In this document: positions 11,986 through 25,305 of the stretch, in pieces
Numbering within the stretch: the first letter of the stretch is position 1
Layout: each line of letters opens with the position of its first letter
Source: Rhopalosiphum padi
Taxonomy: Eukaryota; Arthropoda; Insecta; Hemiptera; Aphididae
Assembly (NCBI RefSeq): GCF_020882245.1
Contig: NC_083597.1
Span: 72,022,152 to 72,086,151 of the forward strand
DNA length: 64,000 nt
Direction: 5' to 3'
Translations under genes and position numbers: made by a program
The notes under the pieces: generated by a model
Told to the model about the DNA's origin: nothing
Seen by the model: the letters and a program-made list of their open reading frames with translations, nothing else
Database searches by the model: none

Positions 11986-12314
11986 TAAAATTAATTATTG
12001 TATGTAAAATTTAAAACCATAAAATTATTTAATTTTTAATAATAATTGTTACCAAGGAACTTAAAATGTGTGCAAAATTTAAATTTGATATGTGTTTTTA
12101 TTTAATTGGTATCATAATATTTTTTGTGTAGTTAGATATAAATTAAACATTTTTTTGATTTGTTTTTATATTGGCAAGTAGTAAAGTAATACTAAAACTG
12201 TGCGTACTTTAATTAAAAGTATATAGTAAATGTTATTTTTAAAATGAAAAATCTCCATATCTATTTTAAATTCAAGTAAATAATATTGAAGCTAGTATTA
12301 CCTAATATTACATT

Positions 12315-12785
12315 CAGAGCCGTGCCGTTATGATTTGGCGCCCAATGAAAAATTAAAAATAATCGTCCCCTATTTTATTTATAATTATGCATTTCATTCT
12401 TATTTAATTGATTTTTTTTTTTTTACAACGTATTTGAACATTTATTTGACAAAAAAATAAAACTGATTGCAATAGTAATTATTAAACAAAATAGGTATAA
12501 AATAATTAAAACTTAATACAAATCACAAATTATATTATATTATAATTTTATATTTACAAACGTATCATATAGGTACTTAGTTTAAGACTTAATTTATTAT
12601 AAAGCTAAATAATACAAGAATAAAATGTTGCAATTGACTAATTGTTATTACTCGACCATAGTCGGAAATTTGTTCAGAAAAAATTTGTAATGGTCAAAAA
12701 TAATTGTAAAACAATGATCTTTCTCATATATTTAATTTGTGTACAGTTTAAAATATTATAAAAAAAAAACCCTTTAACGGCTCTG
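12315..12785. mobile_element. Non-autonomous hAT element with 8-bp target duplication ATTACATT
   Basis: The 471-bp element starts CAGAGCCGTGCCGTTA and ends TTAACGGCTCTG, so the termini are inverted repeats of about 9-12 bp. It is flanked on both sides by ATTACATT (12307-12314 and 12786-12793). CAG...CTG ends with an 8-bp duplication are the hallmark of hAT insertions. The interior is AT-rich with no transposase. It sits about 330 bp past the stop of the zinc-finger gene. Confidence 0.85.
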
Positions 12786-13757
12786 ATTACATTAAATATT
12801 AATATTTTAAAGTTTTCATGATAATTATTGGTTACATCTTGTATAGATATTATTCTTAGAGAATAGTATAAGTTAGATAACATCATTATTAAACATTTAT
12901 TGCGAGTAATAAATAAGTATCTGGTCCAATTTTAGGTGTTTTATTACATTTCTATATAATAATTTCTTAACTTTTCTAATTTTATTTCTATACAAAATTA
13001 AAATAAAAAATGTTCAATATAGTATTTATAAATATTAAAAATAATAATAAAAAATATTTATCTTGCATTCCTTATTTTTTTTTTTTTACTAATTATGTAG
13101 GTACCAATTTGCATTTACAATTGTTTTTATTATTTAATTAAATAATTTTGTTCAATGACTATAATAGTACTTACTTGATTAATAATATATTTCCTATAAA
13201 CAAATCAGTAATATGCAGCCTATATTTTTTGAGATATTCAACAGCATTTTATAGGTAATTTATATAAGTTCAGCTAAGTGTGAATCTTTGGGTTATTATG
13301 TATTTTAAATTGTTATATGAATTTATTATTTTTTAAGCTATAAATTCTTGTAAATATTTTCTAAAATATTTTGATAAAATAATTTGCTGTCTTGCTGAAG
13401 TAATGAATTATTTAAAGGTTAGATAATTACAACTATTTGTAGGTACTACACTAAACAAGTATCAAAATAATTTCTGACGTAAAATATAATACAATGTATA
13501 CTCTATTAGTCTATTATAATGGTATTTTATTTTTACTTAAAAACTTATAAATTATAAAAATTAATTATTTTTACTATTTTTTATGAAATCATAAAATATA
13601 CATAATATTTCATTCAAGTATACTAAATATAATACCAGATATATATTGTATCAATTTCTGTTCATGTTGAAATTATCTACCTATATATTTTAATTTTTAA
13701 TACTTATTCTTTACTGTTTAAAATGTATACTTATTTTTTTTTATATCCGTAAGGACA

Positions 13758-13906
13758 AATGTGGGGGTGGAGGATTAAGAGTTCAAATACTTTCTGAAAT
13801 ATTTTTCTTTCTCTGTAACTAGTGTAACTCTTAAAGTGAATTTTCACAGGTCACAGATTGTTGACTTTAAGCTTTAAAAAATGTAACCTTCCTCCATCCA
13901 CGCCCA
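13758..13906. repeat. Weak inverted-repeat element candidate
   Basis: TGTGGGGGTGGAGGA on the left pairs imperfectly with CCTCCATCCACGCCCA on the right. The G+C-rich arms around an AT-rich core suggest an old MITE. No target duplication was seen. Confidence 0.3.
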
Positions 13907-14052
13907 TTAAAAGTTAACTAAATAATGGTCTTGTATACCTGGTTTAATAATTTTACTAGGAAAATTACAAAGTAATATTATAATAATTATAGATTTATAT
14001 TGATATCTAGTATCTAAGTATCTATATGTCATATAACCATAGGAGGTACAAC

Positions 14053-14186
14053 CAGGCTCGGCTCAAGTGTTTAAACACACCTAGGCAAACTTGAGTTTTA
14101 TACTACATCAAATCTATAATAAAAAATGTTGAATGCAGCCTCTGAAAAGGTGTGGGCTATGCCGCTTACTCCTTGAGCCGGGCCTG
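14053..14186. mobile_element. Short hAT MITE with 8-bp target duplication GGTACAAC
   Basis: The 134-bp element begins CAGGCTCGGCTCAAG and ends CTTGAGCCGGGCCTG, giving 15-bp inverted termini with one mismatch. Identical GGTACAAC octamers flank it (14045-14052 and 14187-14194). The intact ends and duplication point to a fairly recent hAT-family insertion. No coding capacity. Confidence 0.9.
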
Positions 14187-14935
14187 GGTACAACAAATTA
14201 TTGATTAATTTATTGTTAGTGATTATCTTATATATACATATTTTAGTATTTAGTATACTTAGTTCCATAAATAATTTTATAGTTTAAAGTTATTGTTTAA
14301 AAGTGTGTTGATGTGCCTAAGTATTTTCAAGTACAAGTAAACCAAAATTAATTATTTGAATATTGTAAAACAAACATATTTTATGATTATTATGATGTAC
14401 ATAATGGACATTCCTACTCTCATGCTTGAATGGGCAAGGGAAGTTGAGGTCGGAGCTTCTTTTCTTCAGATAAAAAATTATTTTATTCATTTTAAATTGT
14501 TTAAATAAAAAGTCATTAAATAATTTAAAAAAAAAAACAAATTTAAACATTTACATTCTTACTTTTATCGACTCAATCATTAATAATTAGTAGATACTTT
14601 TTTTTTACGTTCAATACACAGAGACCGATAATCTTAAAATATATATAAGTTCTTAAGTTGTTATAAAATATTTATTTACATAATGGAAAAGCAATGAGAG
14701 TAATTAAGGAAAATAATAGCTTTTATATAGGTACTTTTCAATAGTTATTTTAAACAATAACTAGGTATATAGTATTTTATAATAATTTAATATTTTTCTT
14801 TTACACTAGGAGGTAAATGAAATGTGTATTTTTGTTTCAAGTACCTACTGTATAATTATTACTAGTCATATCTAGTCTTAAACCTTAGTTTTTAATATTA
14901 ATTACCATGTATTATTAAGTATACTGTATGACAAT

Positions 14936-15045
14936 AAAAAACAAATGACAATAATTTTTGTTTGTAACTAAATTAAAAACAAATGACAATAATTTTTGTT
15001 TGTAACTAAAATAAAAACAAATGACAATAATTTTTGTTTGTAACT
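14936..15045. repeat. 38-bp tandem repeat, about three copies
   Basis: The unit ACAAATGACAATAATTTTTG plus 18 further bases starts at 14941, 14979 and 15017, with almost no divergence. Each unit holds ACAAA and TTTGT arms that can form a small stem. It lies just beyond the presumed poly(A) site of torso-like. Confidence 0.85.
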
Positions 15046-15272
15046 TACATAAATAAAGACTTTATTAAAAATATATATGATCAATAATTATTTATAATAC
15101 AATACTTGTTGCTCAACAAGAAAACATACTAAAAAGATATATTATATAAGTAATAGTTTTAGGTACATTAGTATTTGGCATTTGAGCGAAAGGTGGAGGT
15201 ACCTTGCTAACAAATTAGTAAAACTACTATAATAAATACATTGTAATATTGGGATTTTAGGAATTATTTTTA

Positions 15273-18200
15273 TTACATATTAACTTCCCATAGTTTTAAA
15301 TTATTATCCATTACTTCGTGGAACCAAGCTCGTTTTTGAATGTCCTTAAAAGCTGGCGCCAAGGTTTTTAAGTCAAGCTTGAGTAATGCTTCATTGCCTA
15401 ACATTCCATTCAGTTCACTTAACAGTTTCGTGTCTCCGTGTAATTTCAGTAATGAGGCGAACCCAAAGACAAAAAATTTCACTCTTAGCCTTTGGTGTGC
15501 CCAATTTTCAACAGTTGCATTACCACTAGCTGATTGTATTTTACCCACATGTTCTGCATACCATGGTGAAAAATATCCAATCAACTCTTGGTTAGAGATC
15601 TGTGACACGCCTTTTGTTTTTAAACGTTCTTTAATTACTTTGTATGCGTTCGGAGCGTATACATACACCTAAACAGTTAATACAAATTAAATATATAAGT
15701 AGCATATTATATACTATATAGGTAGTAGTGAGTTATTTTTAAAAGTCGAATGAAATGGGGGGGGGGCATAAAGAAATTATTTAAACTGTTTAATATACTA
15801 ATAAAGATCAATATAATATCATATTATATGGGGTCAATTTCATTCATAATTATTACAGAAGAATTTGTTCACATACTTATCTAATTAAATAAAAATGAAC
15901 AATATATATATAAATAACGTAATATTTTTTTTATAGTTATTAAAAATTAATGTAAAATGTAATACTTTCACGCAAATACATGATAAATGGTGGTGAGGAA
16001 GCACAGTCAGGGACACTGTGCTCTACCCTTGTAAATATGCCTTAATAGGTAGTATAAAATAGTAATCGTATTTAAATTTGTTTTTAATACTTATTTTATA
16101 TTTTATAATATCTATTTTTATAAAATCAATTAAATTTACTTAGATTATTAAGTATTTCAATAACATCATTTTTAAAAATACATTCGATGAAAAGGTGTCG
16201 TGTCGTATAAATGATTATTATTTTAAGTTGTTATTTATAATAATATTTATACGTAAATAAAAATGTATTATTGATTTATTATTTTTATAAGCGTTTGTAT
16301 GGATCATGTAGAATATTGGGCGAATACGTTTTGAATAAATTATATTAGAAATACTTAAAATTGTTCTATAAAGTAGTAATTTACTCATTTGCAAACTTTT
16401 TTTCAAAAATGTTTGAAATGTGTTTAATTTTTGAAATTTATTTTATAGAGAAAGAAAACAAATTGATAAAATAACATATAATATCATTCCCGAGTTAAAA
16501 TAGTAAAATTGAATACATGTAGTAACCTATAGGTAATTGGTATATTTTGTGCAGAATGCAGATGTAATAATAAGCTTTCTTGAGCAATAGTTTAACGACG
16601 AATACTGTCATACTATCGCGCGTCATTATATCGTAATCAACTAACTGTGTTTAGGCTTTAATTACCAATAGATTAACTGCAGTACGCAAAACAATGAACA
16701 CTTACCTGATAGAGAGAATTGCCTGTGACATATGACGTCACGTAATGAGATCCAAAACTCCTGACGAATTCAATGACCGACAAACTATCGCCGACATTAA
16801 CAGAGGCCACCTGTTTGGCCACTGGCTCGTGAAGGTCGGTGCTCTCCATATCCATTGCTAAATTGGCAGTCTCCCTATGCCTAGCCACCCTGACGAGAAC
16901 ATAACAATGATCGCCGGTTACATAAGACACGTCTAAACCTGTATTGAAATATTATATACATCGATGGTTAGTAAGTATATAATAATACATAAAGGTATAG
17001 ATATTGATGGTATTATAGCCCATTCTTTCGAAATAAACCAGATCCGTTCATTTTGTGGTACATATTTATGCACGAATAAAAATTCATAATATGTACTATA
17101 ATATACACCTTAAGTGATTATCTAATTAACGTTTTCGGTTTATTTATAGTAATATGTCATATATATAAATGTATATTATCCAACAAACCTAAATTTCTAG
17201 CTAACGTAAATTTGGACCAGCTGCCCGTAAACGCCTGCCACGGTTTCTCCAGCCTTTCTACGGAAAAATCTCTAAAGTAGGCTTGTAATAATTGTTTTAC
17301 GTTATCACAAAATTCCATGTGGAAGTCCCCTTGGAAGACTTGACCACCTCCTCCTCCTATGCTTCTTTTGAGGCTAATATTAAAGTAAACATAAATTTTT
17401 TTTTATATTATTGATTCAATTGTCATTTTGTATTTACCTTTGTTTTTCCGGTAGATTCGTAAACACGTCTACCGTAGGTTCTCTGAATATCCATGAATGA
17501 TCAGTGTCATTTCTGGGAACCACTCTCATACTTATGCTAAAGTACCCATAGCGATTAAATACGTTGATGGCGTTGCCCACTTTTATGTCTGCGTGAGCCT
17601 TCTGTTGAAGCCTCAACGCATAAAGAATAAAAACCATTAACGCCTTGGCCCCATCGAGGCCCATTGCTTGACCTGTAAAATTAAAATACACACTATATTA
17701 AATAAATTTGTATATTCATAGTTAAAACATACATGGTAATATCATGCAGCGTGTAACATCAGACAAAACTAACTTTTCATTACATTTTAAAATTTTAAAT
17801 GCATTTTCTATATTAAACTTAGGTACGCAAATATCACTAATATAATATGAAGAATACAAAAACACATTTTGGGTGAGCTATAGTGGTGGATTAGGTACAT
17901 AATAATATACATAAATATTTAACTCACTATATTTATTGAATTTTTTTCAACTCTTGAATGATTAAATCGCTATAATTTTTATATAACAAAATTTTAAAAT
18001 ATAAAAATTACAAAATTTGACGTATAAAAAAAATCTGACGAATGATTAAGTCGTTTCTTAGTTATAATGGGGTATTTCTAAAAAAGTAGAATGAACTCGA
18101 TGTTTATAAACCAATATTGGTTATGCATAAAATATGTAGGTATAAAACTAATATATTCGTCACCAATAAGACAAGAATCATAATATTAATTTTATATATT

Positions 18201-21200
18201 ATTATTAAAATATATACATTTTATTACGGTCCTATTATTATAAATTATAATCAATATAATATAATAGGTATTAGGCATTAGCCATTAGATATTATACTAT
18301 TTTATGTCCGTGGTGAGATCGAACGTGATTTTAACTGTATTATTTATTAATATTTCATTGTTTGTATATTTAAGTGTCGATAATTAATGTATGACCTAGG
18401 TGGCTAGGTAATGTATATATGTACATATAATAACATACACTATTACATAGGTACTACGTGTCTATCTATATACGTAGATACTCTACTACACCTTGTGCAC
18501 TAGTATACAATCTAAAGTAGGTACATATAATCTGGCACCCAAATAACATAATAAATAATAATAACGTATAAGACAGAATGAAATACTATAAACAATATAC
18601 ACAGTACACTCATATACGAGACATGCATGATTAAACACAGAATGACTATTATACCAACTAGACCAACTATTTTCTATAATAACAAGTATAATATTATATA
18701 TAGTATTATATATGTATAAGAAAACCCACACACTGTTATGTATTTACAGTATATTTTATATTTATTCACCGTAATTAACGTTTTTGATCTTCATAAAAAA
18801 TATAATACTGCATGTGCTTTATTTGTGTAAATGTGTAATATAGCGCAGGTACTTATCATTTTTTTTTTAAGTAAAATGTAAGTTTGTGATGTTTTGTCAT
18901 GAATACTGAATATACTTACTTATATTGCGATATTATTAATATCATTCATTACATAGTAATTAATTAAAATTACGTATAATTTATTTGTTAAACTTTAATC
19001 GATTTGATTATCTTTAATTAAATCAGTATTGAAAAAAAACAATAAATAAAAATTATAATAATTATAATTATAATTTATAACTATTATTTACAACTATAGA
19101 AGAATTTAAAACTGGAAAATTAGGTATTTTATTATCATTTGCAACCGCTATCACAATTATTATTGAGTAATGAAGAGAATACCTAAATACTAATCAAAGA
19201 TTAAAAACTTATTTGGATTGATTTACGAGAAATAAGAGCTCGTCTTAATCTCTGATGAGAAGAAAGAGAAATAATGAATATCTGGAGAAAAAAAACAAGG
19301 ATTGTTTTATATTTTTATATGATGCAATTTTAATTGTATATCTACACTAAAAGATGATCTAAATTTTGTTAAAAACTAGAAGAATTGTTGAGTGACATAG
19401 TTTAATATAACCTTTTTATTATTACTTCACATAAAGAGAACCGCCGAATGTAAAAATGCATACTATAAATTTATGTTAAGGAATAATAAGGTCTATCCTA
19501 AAGGCTTAAAATCAATCTATCTATACAATAGGTATACATACCTATCTATGTATAAATTTGAAAATGGAAATATTTGTCACGCATGTTCGCTGCAGAAACT
19601 ACTCATCCGATTATCTTGATTTTTTTTCAGTGAAAGAGTATGTTGTGAATCAGATTTTAAGTCTATTTTTAATCCTATAAGTTAATGAATAATCGAGTTA
19701 TTAATTTTTTAAGTAATTGAAAATTACGCACATAAAGATATTTTTTTTCATTTGTGTTATCAATATTATTATTTATTATTAGCAACTAATATTTTAGTGA
19801 ATAGTTGATGTAATATAACAGTAGACAACTTTTTCCTTGTTTTTGGTTCACACTATACTATCTATAACTTTATGAGTTGTTAGTTTTTGATCCAATTATG
19901 AGTGGTTCAACAAAAAAGAAGTAGGTATTTAAATAAAATGCTGCTGTAACTAGTTAAAAAAAAAGCAAACTAGACGGGACAACTATGTAAAGTTGATATA
20001 TCAGAAATATCATGAAATCAGAAAACCAATAATATTATTTAACCACACGCGTTACGCTAAATCTTAGCATTAAGAAATTAAATTTAACACAGATGCGTTT
20101 TGTACGGGTTTTTTAAGCTCGAATATGTTCTGTAATATAATCTTATTAATTATTATATTATTATGATGTGCTATACTGCTATAATATATATTAAGTTTTG
20201 CCTATATAATATATTATATAATAATATGTATCATTAATTATTTTATTTTATTTATTTAATCATCATTCATTATTACGGATAATTTGTACAATGGTAAACA
20301 TAATTCTATCAAATACGTATATTTATTAAAGAAAGAGGTGATGGGCGATTGTAAATTCCACCGATTTACAGCCTTACAAGTTACAGGTATCCGATTTTTG
20401 GGTTCGATTTAAAACATGTAAATTCCACTGATAGGTAGGTACTTTTATTTAGACCTGTAAAACACATAGACACCACAGATGGTAAATTCCACTGATTATA
20501 CAACTATTTTTTTGTTAAATCGACAACTAATGATTATCAATTCAAAATTTAAATTTAATTTAATTATTAAATTGTTTTATTTTTAACTAGTTGCTTATTA
20601 TTGATACCTAATTATAATAATTATATATATATATATATATATTATTAATTGTATTTTTATCTTTTTTTTCAACTTACTAATAACTAGTGATCGATGTTGA
20701 TTATTTTATATATATTTTTTAATTTGTATATAAACGGTGGAATTACAATTTTTCAGATAAAAACCTGCCTATGGAATTTACATGGGTCCAATTTGATAAC
20801 CACTTATTGATTTTTTTTCTTATTCGACATGTATATTTTATTAAAAATGTTAATAACGACGTGAAGTTTTCAACATAATCTAGACGTAGAAATAATTTTA
20901 AATATTATTATATTTATAACTAAGTTACAACATTATTTCATTGTTTATAGCTAGTAGTGTTAAAATTTACATATTTTCTAGGTACGCTAAGTATTTAAGC
21001 ACTTACCTAGCAATACGTTGCACAAGAACTTAATTTAATGATTGAGATGATCGATTACAAAATAAATTATAAACAAAGTTTAAAATAAAATTTAAAAAGG
21101 TAGATCTACTGTCCAGCGTTCCACCCTCCAATATCTTGATTGAAAATAATAAATACTAATGTTTCTGATAATATATACTTTATACGTACATAACTACGTC

Positions 21201-23047
21201 TATAAATATATAATAATTAAACTATTTACCATGTAGCTATTGCCATGTGTTATTTACTTATTGGTTGACGATTTAGTATAATCGTAATTCATAATATTAT
21301 TTTTTGACTAATTGACCTTATTAAAATCTTTCATACATAATATGAATTATATAATTTAGAAATCTATTTTTCGAATAATGATGACATGTTTATAGCTGTA
21401 CAAATAACTATATAATTAATGAAATAGTTTTAAGACGGGCAGATTCTCTTTATTATATATTGCAGCAGTTCATTATTCAATCATGGTTCTAATGAACTAA
21501 AATGATAAAAATAAAAACATCTTTACCATTTTTAAATTTCTTTGTTAAAAATAAATAAATAAAGTTATCATGATGCAATATGCAGTATATGACCTATGCA
21601 TCTTTATTAAAAAAAAAATCTTTCCAAAGACTACGTATTATTAGTCGGCAGCGTTGCGCAAAATTCATTAATGTCTATAAAAGAGATCGACATAAAACAT
21701 AACAAAAGATATAATTTTGAAGGGTACTTAAAAACAGTGCAATAGTATAATAATAATGATGATGTATAATGTGTATGTTGGTCTTGCCGTCTGTAATCAG
21801 GTATACCTGTGTGGCTGTGTATAGGTATACTTTAACAGTTATACTAGAACTATCATAACTTGAAATTTGCATCGAAATGCAATTCACAAAACTTATATCG
21901 TTAAAAACGTCCAGGCGGGATCTTACAAAATGTTTCTCAGTACTGCAATCGTTCCGATTTTGCTTTTTATTCCGGTTCATAAGTAAGTACGTAATAATAA
22001 ATAATGATAGATCGTCCGAAGAAGAACATTATCAATACATTTCCGTGACGGTTACGGAAATTTTACTTTAAAAATCGGATAAATCATTGTATATCTATAT
22101 AGAATAGCAGGTATATAATATAGTAATATACAATATACGCATATTATAGTTACGCACTCACGCCACTTTATATTATATTATAATCTCATATTATTATACG
22201 GATATGACGGTATATTTTCAACCATTCCTCGGGTAATGTAGACGATAAAATATTATAAACAATGTGTTTTATCTATCATCATCAATTGGTCGTCAACAAA
22301 AAAAAAAGGATATTTTAACTATATTCTATATGGTATCTATAGTAACGCCCTAAATGTCTGACCGGGGCCACGCATACCTTTACCTATAGGTAACCTACTG
22401 GTACATACTTCATTATGTACCGCCGACTCGTAATAATATTATTGTAATATAACATTGTATACACGCTGCAGGACGGTAGGTTTTTAGGTATATTAAATTT
22501 AAACGTGGAAACATGCACGCGTTGTCGTCACAATAAGTCCCTTGCACGATTTCGAAATATAGGTAATTTATTATTATGGTACCTAGTTATATACAATAAT
22601 ATTACATAGGTACGTAGTATAACATTGAAAAAAAATCGTGAAATCTCCTACCCATCGCGCAGCAGCAATCTGGACATTATAGCCTTCAAATTATTGCAAA
22701 AAGAAAAAAAAGCGCATATTATTATCGTCATTATATTCGGATTGTTTTACACATACATGCACGACACAAAACGCGAGTTGTACAAAAAAAAAATGACTAC
22801 ACAAGCTATATATAATATATATCTATTTAGACAATATTATACGGGTGTGTTCGTGTGTATAATGCATATATACTATATAGTATAACAATGATGTATGTGT
22901 GTGTGTTTTTAAACATACAACGTTGCCTTAGGGGAAAATTGTCTGTATAATAATGTTTATAGCGAACAAATAAAAACAATTTGTTGATCTCACCTCCGTG
23001 GTGGCCGGTCCGGGTGTCCTTCGACGTATAAAAATTCCAAGATTGAT
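15273..23047 (-). CDS. tsl: Torso-like, MACPF-domain secreted protein (first coding exon missing)
   Basis: In Drosophila, torso-like is a secreted perforin-like protein needed for Torso receptor activation at the embryo poles. Five coding exons on - join with matching phases: 23047-22994, 17672-17438, 17373-17189, 16938-16706 and 15668-15273 (TAA), about 366 residues. They read from SWNFYTSKDTRTGHHGGQAM, through VFNRYGYFSISMRVVPRND and GDFHMEFCDNVKQLLQAYF, to the MACPF signature FVRSFGSHYVTSYVTGNSLY (the [F/Y]-G-[S/T]-H-[F/Y] motif), and end NLKLWEVNM. The signal peptide must lie in an exon right of 23047, entering this part in phase 1; I could not find it. The intron 17673-22993 is over 5 kb. 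The promoter may be the CpG-rich patch at 34.6 kb, which is inference. Confidence 0.92.
19560..19690. mobile_element. Helitron-like or similar repeat scrap
   Basis: The stretch containing TTTGTCACGCATGTTCGCTG, then AAACTACTCATCCGATTATC, resembles a block I associate with arthropod Helitrons (roughly 'cacgcat...aaactactggaccgatt'). There are no termini or coding sequence. The similarity is from memory and the call is tentative. Confidence 0.3.
20351..20783. repeat. GTAAATTCCACTGAT motif array with inverted copies
   Basis: GTAAATTCCACYGAT occurs three times on + (20351-20365, 20418-20432, 20482-20496). Related reverse-strand copies lie at 20735-20746 (CGGTGGAATTAC) and 20772-20783 (TGGAATTTACAT). 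Repeated direct motifs on the left, opposed by inverted copies on the right, suggest a decayed transposon with subterminal repeats. Confidence 0.45.
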
Positions 23048-24700
23048 CTCAATAAAAAATGGTGTACACTTATGTTACGCTCGTTATATATACACATAAA
23101 GTGTATGTTTATAATATATATATAGACGATTTAGGAAATGATGACCATCATAAACCACAAACTCGAGTACTACTCATTGTCCCAAACATATATATACATA
23201 AACGCGGAAATTTATATATATACCTGTGTAATGTGTAGTATGTATATACGAGTATATTATAAAAAATAATACACACAATAGTAAATATACTATCATAATT
23301 ATATCAAATTCCGGAGTTAATCACGTGTAATGTAAGCCCGTGGTAATCTGTATACTGTGTAATGTATTATAGTGTATGGCGTATGTAATTATGACGTACA
23401 AGATGTAAAAACGGATTTGACTATTTGACACTAAAATTAAATAAAAATAATATATATTGTTGTACCATTTGGCGTACAATAATGATCCAAATATCCGACC
23501 TAACCACTCATGTATATTATGTTTATTACAGTTTAAATATTTAATATTTCCATGTAATAGAGAAGGTGATTCGCTAAGTATGATCATCACTGTTTTTTTC
23601 CATTAAAAAATATTTTTCATTTATTGGGCTTCACCGAGAGAAACATGTCGAACGCAAATGTGGTCTTTGAGTGGTACTTGAAAATTTTAAAAATCAGAAA
23701 TTGAATATATTCATTATTATATGAAAAAATGGTTGTTACATGTTTGGTTAATCATCCTATATTATATATTTATATATTTAAATACATTAAATCATTAAAT
23801 TATACACACACACTTTACAATTTTACATTTATATTATTGTAATTACACAGCATTTAACTGAAAAACACTATATATACATCACATAAGCCGAAGGTATATG
23901 TATTATAATATGTACCAGCCAACTATAGCTAACAATATCCCGAACCCGTCGCCTCTGAAGCTGCAGGAGTTATGTATATTATTATTATTACAGGCGAGCG
24001 TTGCGGAACTAATGAAGTAATAACAACGTACCTACACCCCGAAAAGTGCATCAATACTAGCCGAATCGTATAGGTATATTGACTACATAGTTAGGTTAGT
24101 CAGATAGGTCTGATAATATTATTATTTATTATTATTACGATTGAATGCGGTCGCAGTGGCGTTTTGTCCTATAGCTAGGTGATGTAATGTCAAGCTCTTA
24201 TTGTAGATAGGTACCCGCAGTGACACGCCTGGATGGGTACGTCCTGGATTAATTGACCACCCGATCGTGACATACCGAAATCGGTAAGTAGGTATGTTCC
24301 ACGAAACAAAAAGACCAGTGACCACCAGTTACCACTCACCAGATAACCCAACAACCAATTAAAATCTTCTTTTGTACGTAGGATATCGAAAACATTTAAA
24401 AATATTATATTATTATGTATATATAGGCAATACGTGAATACCTACTCAGTGAATTCGTTATAATTTCGAAAAGAGTACGCACATTGTAATATAATATTAT
24501 CAATTATGATAGTGATAAAAAAAAATTATTGCAACATTATTGTGTTTATATTAATAATATTTAATATATAATAATATATAGAAATAGAATAAATAATATT
24601 ATTTTATAATTTATAAATTGTTTGGAGCGTTTTTTCTGGGCCTTTTCTTTGGACTATTTTTGGGATCGAATTGAATTGAAAAAAGTCTACTTATAAGTGT

Positions 24701-25305
24701 TTGAATGGAGTCCAGTTTATATCTTATAACATGTTTGAATTGAGTCCGTTGAACTCACGACGACCATAAAGTATATATTCGTCTACGACTTAGTGGTGTA
24801 TATTCGTTAAAAATTACCACAGTTGTGCCAAATACTTCATGGACGTAAAATATATATACGGATGTGCAATCGTGGAGTATATAGGTTTAGAGAAAACAGT
24901 TTTTATAATTATAGGATTTAAGATTCAATTTCAAAAAACGTTGAAAGGCGATGTTCAACGCGGGGGATTTATAATAATTCATGCAAGAGTTTTTTTTAAA
25001 TTATACTCTAATAATGTAATTTTAGAAAATTTTAATGTACTCAGACATTTAAAGTGTGACAAAAAAGTGCTTACTAGACAAAACATTACAAACTATGTTA
25101 ATAAAACAAGTTTTTTTACCAATTATAAACAGATGGAAACAAGCACATACACAGATACACAGTATAATTTTGGAAACTACCAACTTCCACGTGGTGTCTT
25201 CTGAATAATAACGTTTATAAACCAAAAGCACTCTACTCAAACAACCAAGAAATATTTTTGGACTCAATTCCAACAAATCAAAAGTATTAATTGAACTCAA
25301 TTCAA
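24701..25305. mobile_element. Inverted-repeat region with TTGAATTGAGTCC arms
   Basis: TTGAATGGAGTCC (24701-24713) and TTGAATTGAGTCC (24735-24747) on the left face GGACTCAATTCCAA (25260-25273) and TTGAACTCAATTCAA (25291-25305) on the right. The roughly 600 bp between them has no recognised protein. It is probably a decayed inverted-repeat transposon; the ends were not defined. Confidence 0.4.

Larger units (their letters stand above)
11986..15272. other. Intergenic region between zinc-finger gene and torso-like
   Basis: The 3' ends of the two genes face each other across about 3.3 kb without coding sequence. It holds two small hAT-type insertions with perfect 8-bp target duplications (12315-12785 and 14053-14186), a weak inverted-repeat candidate (about 13758-13906), and a 38-bp tandem repeat (14936-15045). 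The likely torso-like poly(A) hexamer (AATAAA on -, 15066-15061) is about 207 nt past its stop. Confidence 0.6.
17673..22993. other. Large torso-like intron
   Basis: There is no convincing coding sequence in this 5.3-kb intron. It contains a Helitron-like scrap (about 19560-19690), a cluster of GTAAATTCCAC motifs in both orientations (20351-20783), an (AT)n run near 20623-20641, and generally featureless AT-rich DNA. Scattered short open frames on both strands show no protein similarity I recognise. Confidence 0.5.

Noticed and set aside
15340..15672. 110-codon frame on +
   Set aside because: It is the antisense shadow of the last torso-like exon.
24122..24325. 67-codon frame on - considered as the missing torso-like exon
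   Set aside because: It has no signal peptide, its translation does not resemble torso-like N-termini, and no phase-1 donor could be placed convincingly.
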